Assembly: GCA_943788645.1 (NCBI GenBank) | Contig: CALSRC010000004.1 | Coordinates: 1 to 64,000 of the forward strand | DNA from: UA16 sp002292325 | GTDB lineage: Bacteria; Bacteroidota; Bacteroidia; Flavobacteriales_D; Sanyastnellaceae | Direction: 5' to 3' | DNA length: 64,000 nucleotides | Shown: positions 44,001 to 51,874 of the stretch, piece by piece | Numbering within the stretch: the stretch's first letter is position 1 | How the letters are laid out: every line of letters starts with the position of its first letter | The notes under the pieces: model-generated | Told to the model about the DNA's origin: nothing | Databases searched by the model: none | What the model saw: only the letters and a program-made list of their open reading frames with translations | Position numbers and translations under genes: made by a program

Positions 44001-44668
44001 CGGTCAAAAACCTGGTCTGCGCCGAGTCTCACCAAGGCTTGGCCGGTGACGGGTGTACCATCGTCGAAAACACCCACCCAATGAGGATCGGATTGATTGT
44101 TGATGGGCCATGGCGGGTCATCAGGCTCTGGGCAATTTTCTTGACCGAAAACGGGCAACAGGATGTGCCGCTCGTAGAGGGTGCCTTGATGCTCTACCCG
44201 TATCCCAATTGAGGTAGCCTCTGCATGGTCGGGAACAGTAAATTGTATAGCGCTGTCTAGGGTACATGGTGTTTCGATTCCATCTACAACGAGCATCCAG
44301 TTTGCAGAATGCCAATCAGTTGGGTTGGCAGATTTTGGTATGAGGATGTGCATGACACCTGGATGCAAAAAAGATTGCGATGTTAACAGGTTCATCATTG
44401 ATTCATTGGAGGCCTCGGCTAAAACGGTCCAATCGGGAGGCAACGGTTCGGTGCGTCGGTTGATCGCCAATACCAAGTCGATTCCTTGATGCGATTTAAT
44501 TCGAAAAATGGAATCCAAAACTGGCTTGCTCTTGCCATCAAATGAAGTGCCAGATTGGTCCCATATGAATTGGACTTGTCTCGACTGCCCGGGTGTGAGT
44601 GTCTGAGAGGACACAGAGCATGTGAAAACAATGGAAATGGCAAACGCGGAGAATTCAAATAATTTCAT
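41027..44668 (-). CDS. Type IX-secreted lipase-like protein with beta-helix region and sorting domain
   Basis: 1213 residues with a signal peptide (SAFAISIVFTCSVSS). Residues 220-430 look like an alpha/beta hydrolase: the nucleophile elbow GPSMGG at 320-325 sits in a lipase/PGAP1-like context, with ISLDSPFRGAHLPLAF after it. Residues 650-1090 are a repetitive beta-helix-like region (many short turns with IHVHSFGT-, ALNGSTSKWE-like strands). The last 80 residues form a type-A C-terminal sorting domain (AFPNPVTRGNLTIAW...GFYHLEIRG). An esterase or lipase displayed on the cell surface is a fair guess; the substrate is unknown. It lies nine bases after the lipoprotein gene. Confidence 0.85.
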   Translation of the reverse strand: MKLFEFSAFAISIVFTCSVSSQTLTPGQSRQVQFIWDQSGTSFDGKSKPVLDSIFRIKSHQGIDLVLAINRRTEPLPPDWTVLAEASNESMMNLLTSQSFLHPGVMHILIPKSANPTDWHSANWMLVVDGIETPCTLDSAIQFTVPDHAEATSIGIRVEHQGTLYERHILLPVFGQENCPEPDDPPWPINNQSDPHWVGVFDDGTPVTGQALVRLGADQVFDRPMIILEGFDPNLQGTNPTYGFGDMNWDVLWNCEGEANAAFSGLAAMLDSVMQEGFDLVFLDYQTGTHSIFRQAKLLQHVIEKCRDARIGSEPMVVIGPSMGGVVARHTLSLMEEEDTPHCVRLFISLDSPFRGAHLPLAFQQSIAFFSNISADAADLEQALLSPAAGELLVESPFHTDEARTLLEASQNNLGLPKIPVNLSIVNSNPLVPFEPPAVWYHANEDFLGWDLVDITLWSQPGNADHAESTENDWVTLDASLINPSWQWGDPIQYQTIDWNPSGDLNLEQLAGSYSLHLSQFAEALEQAGIEASSWTDQSMFIPCHSALDISLGAPFDVQSIPFDFWQTENPASGSTFHCSIENHFSLIWEAIVNGQPQNPESSTLLDTIRIGWEQPFNQFLNTLDVDSLVQLEIGTSAANGVGTWPQFEASNSPCNPNLVIPSSAAMLIGDSSGNGNAAFTLTANSTLEICGDLHIGAHSKLIIEKGARVILNDGQIHVHSFGTIDQHQDGQIEIEGSAIIALNGSTSKWEMAGDLILNGQDSLLISSEIQGGTGVWEWNAPTSYTYIGTHGQVAFEGNMYGFGDIIIYADAGHLFDGSGEVSLSQSNLHFQNNAHMSVNARMNLDHVYILGTGQGNQITASNRIHWNKGTLHNCNVLANEGSIASAQCHQVHSYDSELDFDSTGVRLNECTFTDSYVRMHAVAPNSSIKHCEFIGGKSALPQIEIHSYGESFRLEDNEFKDHPLGIYSEGTELKASCNVWSGLDIALDLANASLLNASSPNGQNQWYSNGIHVRCNQAMAPNFMDGWNQMEDAEDALFLGSLSISTELGNTNMPHIIAQNQNFWPASLEGVPIVVPYTGLHAFNTENPVFFKDASPYFESCQVVPPLPADSDLKKGRFGEATSDSLSFWLAFPNPVTRGNLTIAWMNELPYNYIELKFFTSNGQCVQTTRLPTNATSECSVDISHLSRGFYHLEIRGPEQTLLNQSKIVVLQ

Positions 44669-44677
44669 GTGATCAGT

Positions 44678-45361
44678 TCAGAATTGAATAGGAATAATCA
44701 AGGTGTCGCCGAGAAAAGACTCGGGGATTGGCGATAGCACCGTTTTAAGCAATAACCCTTCTGCAGTGTACAAGTGAAATCGACGCTCCGGGGGGTCTTC
44801 AAATGGATGAACCCAGTCTTGTAAACAGACCGTTGGCAAGGGGGGGCAACCGGGTGTGAACGAGTGCCACGTATCCACGTTAGACGCAGTGAGTTCGGGC
44901 CGAATGACAACTGACTGCCCGAGGCAATCACCATTTCGATTGCCAATGAATTGAATCCAAACCTTTTGCGGAAGGATTAAATCGTGGTCTGCACATGAAG
45001 TGGTGGGGTAAAAGCCAAAATTGATGTAATACGGGGCATCCTTCCCGTCAAAAGGTTGGCAGACCAGCCCGCGGGTATTCGAAGTGAAACTCAGTAACGT
45101 GGCCCTTCCGAATTCATCCGTCCAGACGGTATCACCAGTTGAAGTCCAGGAGGGTTGTGACCACCACCCCGTGGTGTTGTTTTCGGATTGAACAGGTAAT
45201 ACCCATCGATATGCAAATGGTTCCCCACCGAGGTGAGAAATCCTCAGGTGTAGGTTTTGTGGTTGAACTTCCGTTTGGATGCAGCCGTTCAGTCCAATGA
45301 TCCCAATGAAAATAGCGCCATGGCCAACGATGAAAACAAAACTCCTCTTCCTCCCTTTCAT
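44678..45361 (-). CDS. Hypothetical lipoprotein
   Basis: 227 residues from the ATG at 45361 (a start at 45391 adds ten). A hydrophobic signal segment (FVFIVGHGAIFIGIIGL) ends in the lipobox-like LNGC. The mature part is beta-rich with four to six Cys (e.g. TSCADHD, GDCLGQ, PGCPPLP, TVCLQ) and no family I recognise. It is followed nine bases later by the type IX cargo gene and may be functionally linked to it, but only by position. Confidence 0.7.
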   Translation of the reverse strand: MKGRKRSFVFIVGHGAIFIGIIGLNGCIQTEVQPQNLHLRISHLGGEPFAYRWVLPVQSENNTTGWWSQPSWTSTGDTVWTDEFGRATLLSFTSNTRGLVCQPFDGKDAPYYINFGFYPTTSCADHDLILPQKVWIQFIGNRNGDCLGQSVVIRPELTASNVDTWHSFTPGCPPLPTVCLQDWVHPFEDPPERRFHLYTAEGLLLKTVLSPIPESFLGDTLIIPIQF

Positions 45362-45449
45362 GCCCCAAATGTGGGCACCCTTTTTACTCAAAAAAAGCTC
45401 GGTTCACCATTCCATACAAGGAATTTGTGAGTGTATAAAGGAGTTGGTT

Positions 45450-46004
45450 TTAGAATTTTCGCAGGGCCTTGTCGATGAGCTTTGCTAGTTGTGCAGCATC
45501 CTTTTCTTGGAGCTGTTTTCCCAGTACAAATCGGCCTCTCATATAGGTAAATTGGATGGAATCGCCTCCCATAATCCAGAAGCTTTGATCGAGGTTTTGA
45601 ATGAAATGAGTTGGATCTCTCCGGATGACCTCCATTTTTTTGATGTTCTCTTTGATAAAGAACCGAGCCTTTCCAAAATCCTTGAATCCGTTCTTGACCG
45701 ACATGCCTTCAGCAGTAACTCGGATCATTTCGCGGCCAATGCGGCGCCATAATACAACCTTGAGTACTCGGAAGAAGAAAAAAGCCCAAAAGGACAGGAA
45801 GATGATCAGAAATGTACGGTCGCCTCCTGAAGCTCCTGCCAATTCCAATCCTGTTGCAGCTCCGACACCGCACCAGGCAATGAACCAAACCTCGAGCATA
45901 ATTTGTTGCATTCGTGGAATCTCTTGTCCAATAATGATGGTCAATGCATCATCATGCCAAGCATACGTTATGCGTTTACCGATGGGTTCATGGTTCTTTT
46001 TCAA
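45450..46004 (-). CDS. Hypothetical membrane protein, 184 aa
   Basis: 184 residues with two membrane segments (about residues 37-57 and 63-85: VWFIAWCGVGAATGLELAG, TFLIIFLSFWAFFFFRVL). The C-terminal half has the strand pattern of a PH-like domain (MIRVTAEGMSVKNGF...). The arrangement recalls bacterial PH-domain membrane proteins, but no assignment is secure. It sits 15 bases after bshA at the downstream end of the lon-bshA run. Confidence 0.7.
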   Translation of the reverse strand: MKKNHEPIGKRITYAWHDDALTIIIGQEIPRMQQIMLEVWFIAWCGVGAATGLELAGASGGDRTFLIIFLSFWAFFFFRVLKVVLWRRIGREMIRVTAEGMSVKNGFKDFGKARFFIKENIKKMEVIRRDPTHFIQNLDQSFWIMGGDSIQFTYMRGRFVLGKQLQEKDAAQLAKLIDKALRKF

Positions 46005-46019
46005 AATGCAGAGGGTGTC

Positions 46020-47153
46020 TTATTCCGAGGTGAGATCTTCGTAGATGGCTTCGTACTGAGGGATGACGGCCGATACATGAAAGTCCCATGCCCGCTTGCG
46101 TGCAGCTTTTTTGAAGTTGCGGTGGTTTTCGGGAGAGTCCAAGATGTCCAAGGCAAAATGGGCCATGGCCTCCACATCACCGACCGGCGCTAAATACCCA
46201 CACGAGCCATGGTGGATTACCTCGGGCAAACCGCCAGCATGAGAGGCGATGACCGGTACTTCCGCCGCCAATGCTTCCAGCGCGGCGAGGCCAAAGCTTT
46301 CTGTTTCTGAAGGCAAGAGAAATAGATCACTCACCAGCAACGGTTCAATTGGATTTTTGATTTTTCCAATGCTGATAACATGGGATCGGATTCCGATCTC
46401 TTCCGCAAGATTTTCAACACGTGATCGATCTGGACCGTCACCTACCAGCAATAACTTGGCAGGAATGCGTTCTTGAATACGCGCGAAAATGCGGAGTACG
46501 TCCTCTACGCGTTTGACGGGGCGAAAATTGGAGATGTGGGTGACGATCTTTTCTCCATTTGGAGCTACGGCAAGGCGAAATTGTTGGTCAATGGGTCGGT
46601 CAAAGTGGGTTGGGCAAATGAAATTGTGTACTACGTTAATCGTTTGATGTACGTCGAACAAAGCCTCCGTATCGCATTTCAGGCTGTCGGAAACCGCAGT
46701 TACCGCATCGGATTGGTTGATTGCGTATGCAATAACAGGTTTGAAAGCGGGGTCTTTACCAAGCAAAGTGATATCCGTTCCGTGCAACGTGGTTACAACA
46801 GGCAGATGAATGCCTTCTTCGGCGAGAATGTTACGGGCGATGATGGCAGCGCTTGCATGGGGTATGGCATAGTGAACATGGAGCAAATCGAGCTGATGTG
46901 CCTTTGCGACCTCTACCATTTTGGAAGCCAGTACCAATTCGTAAGGCTGAAAGTCAAAAAGTGGATAGTCCGTCATATGGACCTCGTGGTAGAATAAATT
47001 CTTCTTTAAACTGCCCATGCGAGCTGGGGCGCTATAGGTGATGAAATGCAGTTCATGTCCCTTTTCCACAAGGGCTTTTCCTAATTCCGTCGCGACAACA
47101 CCCGATCCTCCGAATGTGGGGTAGCAAACAAAACCAATGCGCAAGTTTTTCAT
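46020..47153 (-). CDS. bshA: N-acetyl-alpha-D-glucosaminyl L-malate synthase BshA
   Basis: 377 residues, GT4 family. The N-terminus IGFVCYPTFGGSGVVATELG and the HVHYAIPHA segment are diagnostic of BshA, which joins UDP-GlcNAc and L-malate as the first step of bacillithiol synthesis. The nucleotide-sugar region has LLLVGDGPDRS and the EX7E-like PSETESFGLAALEA. The start overlaps the GH3 gene stop by four bases. The other bsh genes are not in the window. Confidence 0.95.
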   Translation of the reverse strand: MKNLRIGFVCYPTFGGSGVVATELGKALVEKGHELHFITYSAPARMGSLKKNLFYHEVHMTDYPLFDFQPYELVLASKMVEVAKAHQLDLLHVHYAIPHASAAIIARNILAEEGIHLPVVTTLHGTDITLLGKDPAFKPVIAYAINQSDAVTAVSDSLKCDTEALFDVHQTINVVHNFICPTHFDRPIDQQFRLAVAPNGEKIVTHISNFRPVKRVEDVLRIFARIQERIPAKLLLVGDGPDRSRVENLAEEIGIRSHVISIGKIKNPIEPLLVSDLFLLPSETESFGLAALEALAAEVPVIASHAGGLPEVIHHGSCGYLAPVGDVEAMAHFALDILDSPENHRNFKKAARKRAWDFHVSAVIPQYEAIYEDLTSE

Positions 47154-50095
47154 TTCTTCAATGGTTCAAATCGAGATGGCACAGCGTAGGCTTTGTACAC
47201 TTCACGCTGGATATTTGTTCTGACATCCCATTCAATCAGTTTTCGATTTTCGGCGTCTGGAAACGTTCGGTTGCTCAAGAAAACAAAGATTAAATCGTGA
47301 TCGGGATCTGCCCAAGCTAAGGTGCCAGTGAAGCCGGAATGTCCGAAGCTCGACTCGCTTGCATGATTGCAAGTTGGCCCTGCGTCGGGTTCATGGGCTG
47401 GTCGATCAAAGCCGCAAGCCTTTCGGTATTCTTCATCGGGATCAACTCGCTGCACCCAACGTTGTATGGTGGAGGGTTTGAAGAACTCTGTTCCTCCGTA
47501 ATATCCGCCCAGTCGCAGCATGTACATTAACCGAGCGAGGTCATACGCATTGCTGAACAAGCCCGCATGTCCTGCTACGCCGTTTAACATCGCTGCTCCC
47601 GGATCATGAACCTCCCCTCGAACAACGACTTTCCGAAACAACGTGTCTTCTTCCGTTGGGGCGATTTCGCGTGTTTCAAATCGATCAGTCGGTGAGTAGC
47701 CCAAGCTCGACCACCCGGCAGGTGAGTAAAACGTCGAGGAAGCAAATTCATCCAGAGGCTGTCCCGTTATTTGTTCGATGATACGCTGCAGTGCATAATA
47801 CCCCAAATCGCTGTAGCGATGGGTTCCAACTGGATCGACTTCCGATTCCACAATGTGTGTCCAAATGGAATCTTGCCAAGCAGGTCTCATGAAGCAAGCA
47901 TCAGAAACACGTTGGTTATGCACGGGTGTTTCACGAGGAGAAAATGCTGTAGAGTCCTCCATAGCTTCGAGATAAAAAGGAATCCAAGACTTCAATCCTG
48001 CCCGATGTGCCAAGACGTCTTGAATGGTGCGGGAACCCATGGTAGTGCCTTCAAGCTCGTCCAAATAATCCGCAAGTGGACGCCCAATATCCAGCGCTCC
48101 TGCTTCCTCTAAATGCATGAGACTTAATACTGTCGCCGCAATTTTGGTAATGCTCGCCAAGTCATAAACAGAGCTCGGTTTCACTGGGGTTTCCCCATCT
48201 AAGGTTCCATAAACCCCGTCGTGTACAATGAGGCCTTTGTGCGCAACTAAGACACGGCATCCAGGGATCGCCCCGCCTTCGATCGCTCCCAATGCAATGC
48301 TGTCTATTGCAGCTTTGGTAGAGATGGGGGAGGACGCCAACCCCAGCCTTGTCCGGCCCATCCAAGGCAATCCAAAGCCTTGCCGATACTGTTTCGTTTC
48401 AACGGGTAAATGACCTCCGGCAGGACCGGCACCTGTTAAGGCCTGAGCAACGGCATTGGCAGTGCGCCCATCATCTTGATAGGCGACCATGACAGCATCG
48501 CTCAGAGCGATGCATGACCCCAATCGATCGAGCACATACGGGCTGCCGTAAATGACCAGCCCAAAAGGGATGTTCCGCTCGTGGGCAAGTGCCGCACATC
48601 GTTGAATTGTTTCTATTTCGGCATCCGTAATGCCGTGGCTTCGAGCGGCCGAATGCGACGTACCGCCCAAGTGTAGAATGGCCCAATCGGGTTCAGATCT
48701 CAAAAGTTCGGAAAACGTGGAAGTACCGCGCTGCTCAAATGCAGCACTCTCCATGACAGTTCCTGTTGAATTGAATGCGGGTGACATGATTTGCATCATG
48801 CTGCCGTCCACCATATCGGCGATCTCTTGTTCAAAGCCTATGAATAGGTGACTGACTTGCCTGATCTGGTTGTCGAACGGCCAGTGTGGAGCACCGTTTT
48901 TCAGCACCGTTAAGGATTGACCGAGGACGGATTGATGAATCCGTTCGGACTCCTCTGTTTCGTCTTGCTTCTCCGGTTTGTTCGCCACACCGCACCAAGA
49001 CTTTGCACGCAACACCCGGTGGCATTTTTCGGCAATCCACTCGGGCTCCATCCGGCCAGTTTTGATTGCCTGCATAACCTCTTCGATGACGTGCTCTGGA
49101 TGTTCCGGAAACAATAAGATGTCATTGCCGGCCAGCAGCGCATCAACGTGGGGGGTGGAGGTAGATGAAAAAGAGGTAAATCCCTTCATGGTCATTGCAT
49201 CCGTGAAGACAAGCCCCTTGAATCCCAGGGTTCTGCGGAGCAAAGAATCGACAATTTGGGAAGAGAGAGTGGAAGGGAGGTTGGGGGTGCTATCCAAAGC
49301 AGGAATGTACAGATGTGCGGCCATTACGGCACCTACACCATCATGAATCAGCTGTTTGAAGGGTTCCAATTCAACTGAATCCAAGCGAGCTTTGCCGTGG
49401 CCAATGACCGGCAAGGCGTAATGTGAATCAGCATCGGTATCCCCGTGGCCAGGAAAATGTTTGGCTGTTGCAAGAACACCGACCGTTTGCATTCCGCGCG
49501 CGTATGCGCTGCCTTGCTGACCAACCAACTCGACGTTGCTACCGAAAGATCGGCTTCCAATAACAGGATTGTTCGGATTGCTATTCACATCAACAACAGG
49601 AGCAAAATTTACGTGGAATCCCATGCTTTTCAGGGACCTTCCGACTTCTTGCCCCATTGCCTCAGTCAATGCCGTGTCGTTGGCTGCGCCGAACGTAAGT
49701 GCCCGGGGCCACGAGCGGGTTGAGTCGATGCGCATTCCCAATCCCCATTCTCCATCAGTGGATATAAGCAAAGGCACCTTTGAATTGGCCTGAAGACGCT
49801 CGATTCGCTCCATGTATGGCGCAGGGGCGCCCTGCATGGCAATGACGCCTCCAATGTGGTAATTCTTCACCCATGCTTCGGCTTCTGCCCAGTTTTCGCG
49901 GGATGCGTGAGCGTAAACCGGGGGCATGAGAAGTTGAGCAATTTGCTCTTCCAGCGTCAATTCAAGGAGGATGGAATCAGCCCATTGCCGATGCTGAGGT
50001 GTATCATAGGGGAGCGGGTCTTGCCCTTGGGCCAACGTCACCGATAAGATGAGCGTGGTCAGGAAAAGCCCTCGGCGACTCAAACAGAACTTCAT
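47150..50095 (-). CDS. GH3 beta-N-acetylhexosaminidase fused to a beta-lactamase-like serine hydrolase
   Basis: 981 residues with a signal peptide (FLTTLILSVTLAQG). Residues 30-570 are a glycoside hydrolase family 3 domain of the NagZ type: KHFPGHGDTDADSHY has the catalytic Asp-His dyad and VFTDAMTMKG the nucleophilic Asp. Residues 590-960 are a class C beta-lactamase/esterase domain: YDLASITKIA gives Ser-x-x-Lys, YSDLGYYAL the second motif, and HSGFTGT the third. This fusion is common in Bacteroidota and probably acts on peptidoglycan fragments in the periplasm. Both ends overlap neighbours by four bases (cmk upstream, bshA downstream), indicating coupled translation. Confidence 0.93.
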   Translation of the reverse strand: MKFCLSRRGLFLTTLILSVTLAQGQDPLPYDTPQHRQWADSILLELTLEEQIAQLLMPPVYAHASRENWAEAEAWVKNYHIGGVIAMQGAPAPYMERIERLQANSKVPLLISTDGEWGLGMRIDSTRSWPRALTFGAANDTALTEAMGQEVGRSLKSMGFHVNFAPVVDVNSNPNNPVIGSRSFGSNVELVGQQGSAYARGMQTVGVLATAKHFPGHGDTDADSHYALPVIGHGKARLDSVELEPFKQLIHDGVGAVMAAHLYIPALDSTPNLPSTLSSQIVDSLLRRTLGFKGLVFTDAMTMKGFTSFSSTSTPHVDALLAGNDILLFPEHPEHVIEEVMQAIKTGRMEPEWIAEKCHRVLRAKSWCGVANKPEKQDETEESERIHQSVLGQSLTVLKNGAPHWPFDNQIRQVSHLFIGFEQEIADMVDGSMMQIMSPAFNSTGTVMESAAFEQRGTSTFSELLRSEPDWAILHLGGTSHSAARSHGITDAEIETIQRCAALAHERNIPFGLVIYGSPYVLDRLGSCIALSDAVMVAYQDDGRTANAVAQALTGAGPAGGHLPVETKQYRQGFGLPWMGRTRLGLASSPISTKAAIDSIALGAIEGGAIPGCRVLVAHKGLIVHDGVYGTLDGETPVKPSSVYDLASITKIAATVLSLMHLEEAGALDIGRPLADYLDELEGTTMGSRTIQDVLAHRAGLKSWIPFYLEAMEDSTAFSPRETPVHNQRVSDACFMRPAWQDSIWTHIVESEVDPVGTHRYSDLGYYALQRIIEQITGQPLDEFASSTFYSPAGWSSLGYSPTDRFETREIAPTEEDTLFRKVVVRGEVHDPGAAMLNGVAGHAGLFSNAYDLARLMYMLRLGGYYGGTEFFKPSTIQRWVQRVDPDEEYRKACGFDRPAHEPDAGPTCNHASESSFGHSGFTGTLAWADPDHDLIFVFLSNRTFPDAENRKLIEWDVRTNIQREVYKAYAVPSRFEPLKK

Positions 50096-50790
50096 GCGCC
50101 GGCCATGGCTTTCCGGACATGGGTCAATAAAAACGCGAGTTGTTCGTCCTGTGACAAATGGCTGTTATCCAAGACGATGGCGTCCTTTGCCTGGCGCAAT
50201 GGACTGGCAGAACGATTGGAATCAATTCGATCTCGCTCAAGGATGTTATTGAGGACCTCGTTCAATTGACAATCGGGCTGCGTTAATTGAATTTCTTTCA
50301 ATCGCCGACCAGCGCGAATTTCCGGATCAGCGGTAATGAAAAACTTCACTTCGGCATGGGGAATGACTACCGTGCCAATGTCCCGTCCGTCCATGACGAC
50401 ACCACCATTTTCAGCCATGCGTTGCTGCAGATCGACCAGTTTGTGACGAACGGCAGGTATGGCAGCGACCAGACTCACCTTTCGAGAAACTTCCATCGAC
50501 CGAACTTCGTCTGCTACATTGACTCCTCCCAAATGAATTTCAGTTCGCTCCGATTTTGGGTTATACTTGAAACCTACGTACATCCGGTCAAGGGCTACCT
50601 CAACCTTGCTCGAATCAATCTCGTTGGTCTCGACCAAACGCTCTTTGATGCAAAACAATGCCGCAGCTCGGTACATGGCACCGGTGTCCACGTAAACGAA
50701 GTTCAATTCCTTGGCCAAGGATTTAGCCATCGTACTTTTTCCAGCCGAAGAATGACCATCGATTGCAATATTGATTTTACGCTTCTCCAT
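50092..50790 (-). CDS. cmk: Cytidylate kinase
   Basis: 232 residues. The P-loop is IDGHSSAGKSTMAKSLA; VYVDTGAMYRA, the MDGRDIGTVV segment and the C-terminal RDRIDSNRSASPL complete the CMP kinase signature. It phosphorylates CMP and dCMP. It lies 30 bases after porQ and overlaps the GH3 gene by four bases. Confidence 0.96.
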   Translation of the reverse strand: MEKRKINIAIDGHSSAGKSTMAKSLAKELNFVYVDTGAMYRAAALFCIKERLVETNEIDSSKVEVALDRMYVGFKYNPKSERTEIHLGGVNVADEVRSMEVSRKVSLVAAIPAVRHKLVDLQQRMAENGGVVMDGRDIGTVVIPHAEVKFFITADPEIRAGRRLKEIQLTQPDCQLNEVLNNILERDRIDSNRSASPLRQAKDAIVLDNSHLSQDEQLAFLLTHVRKAMAGA

Positions 50791-50820
50791 CGGGTATGCA
50801 ATTTAGGGTGGCCATGCGAA

Positions 50821-51852
50821 TTATGAGCGTTTGAATCGACTTGGATTGAATTGAATGCCCAATTGCGTTGAAGCACCCGCAAAATGGTACCTCGAACGGC
50901 TAATTCGCAATTCAAATTGGCCGAGTTCGAAATGGGTACCAAAGGACAAGCCATTGGCACTAAGCCGCTCGGTTGCCATCAATTCTGTTCTCCTGCGGTA
51001 ATCAAAACCCGTCCAAATCGTCATGTTGTCCCCCAATTCGATCGATGTGCCAATGGTCATGTGCCGCATCAGTTGATCGCCCAATTTAAATGTCGAATTC
51101 TGAATGACTTCTCCAGATATTGGATCGATTGCATCATCGTAGGTGCCCGGAGGAGCTAAGTCCCACCTTTCGAGATGCTGGCCTTTCAAAAAGACCCGAA
51201 AGGGAGCATTTTCAAACCCTTTGGTCAGCGCGATTTGCATATTCCAAGGAAGCCACCCGCTGGGTTGTGAACCTTTCCATCCCCACTGTTTTCCCCAACC
51301 CGTTACCGCCATTGCAAATGCGGTATTGCGCTGCGGCCATTGTCCATTGATGAAACATTCTAAGCCGGTCCATGCCGCTACCTCTCGATTGAGTGAGCGT
51401 GTGCCGATGAATGTCTGGATTCCTATCCGCCATGTAGAATCCAAGTTTTTCGAAGCACCGAAATAAGCCATGTTGTCCCCTCCGTTGAAGTTGGAGGTTG
51501 CATTTCCGGCTGCGTCAAACCCTGCAAATTCACCCAAGTTCATAAACCGCACGCCGACTTGCCTTCTCCATGCTCCTTTTGGCTTTAATTGATAGTTCAC
51601 CGAAGCCAAACCAATGCCCGTAAAATAATCGACGTAGTCAAACGCCACCACCCCAAGCTTGGTGCTATCGATGAGGTTGGGGTTGTAAGCTGCGCCATGC
51701 ACATCATCCTGAAGGTCCGCCAATACGCTGGATCCTAATCCAGCTCCGCGAGCGTCAGTCGTGATTTCAAACAGCAAGGACTCATTCACTTGACCAAAGC
51801 CAACTGCTGACGATAAGCAGGCAAAGATGGCGGTTAGGAATAGTTGACGCAT
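50821..51852 (-). CDS. porQ: Type IX secretion system protein PorQ
   Basis: 343 residues with a signal peptide ending AVGFGQ. The pattern is that of the PorQ outer-membrane beta barrel: LLFEITTDARGAGLGSSVLADL near the N-terminus, AAYNPNLID, FDYVDYFTGIGLASVNY, GVRFMNLGEFAGFDAAGN, and a C-terminal strand region. PorQ partners PorU and PorZ in the attachment complex that processes type IX cargo. The position between lon and cmk fits an arrangement I recall from Flavobacteriia. The cargo proteins in this window would depend on it. Confidence 0.83.
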   Translation of the reverse strand: MRQLFLTAIFACLSSAVGFGQVNESLLFEITTDARGAGLGSSVLADLQDDVHGAAYNPNLIDSTKLGVVAFDYVDYFTGIGLASVNYQLKPKGAWRRQVGVRFMNLGEFAGFDAAGNATSNFNGGDNMAYFGASKNLDSTWRIGIQTFIGTRSLNREVAAWTGLECFINGQWPQRNTAFAMAVTGWGKQWGWKGSQPSGWLPWNMQIALTKGFENAPFRVFLKGQHLERWDLAPPGTYDDAIDPISGEVIQNSTFKLGDQLMRHMTIGTSIELGDNMTIWTGFDYRRRTELMATERLSANGLSFGTHFELGQFELRISRSRYHFAGASTQLGIQFNPSRFKRS

Positions 51853-51874
51853 GGTATTTTGAAGTCAAATGGAA

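Noticed and set aside
46473..46997. 174-codon plus-strand frame antisense to bshA
   Set aside because: BshA is well supported by motifs throughout; this is a mirror frame.
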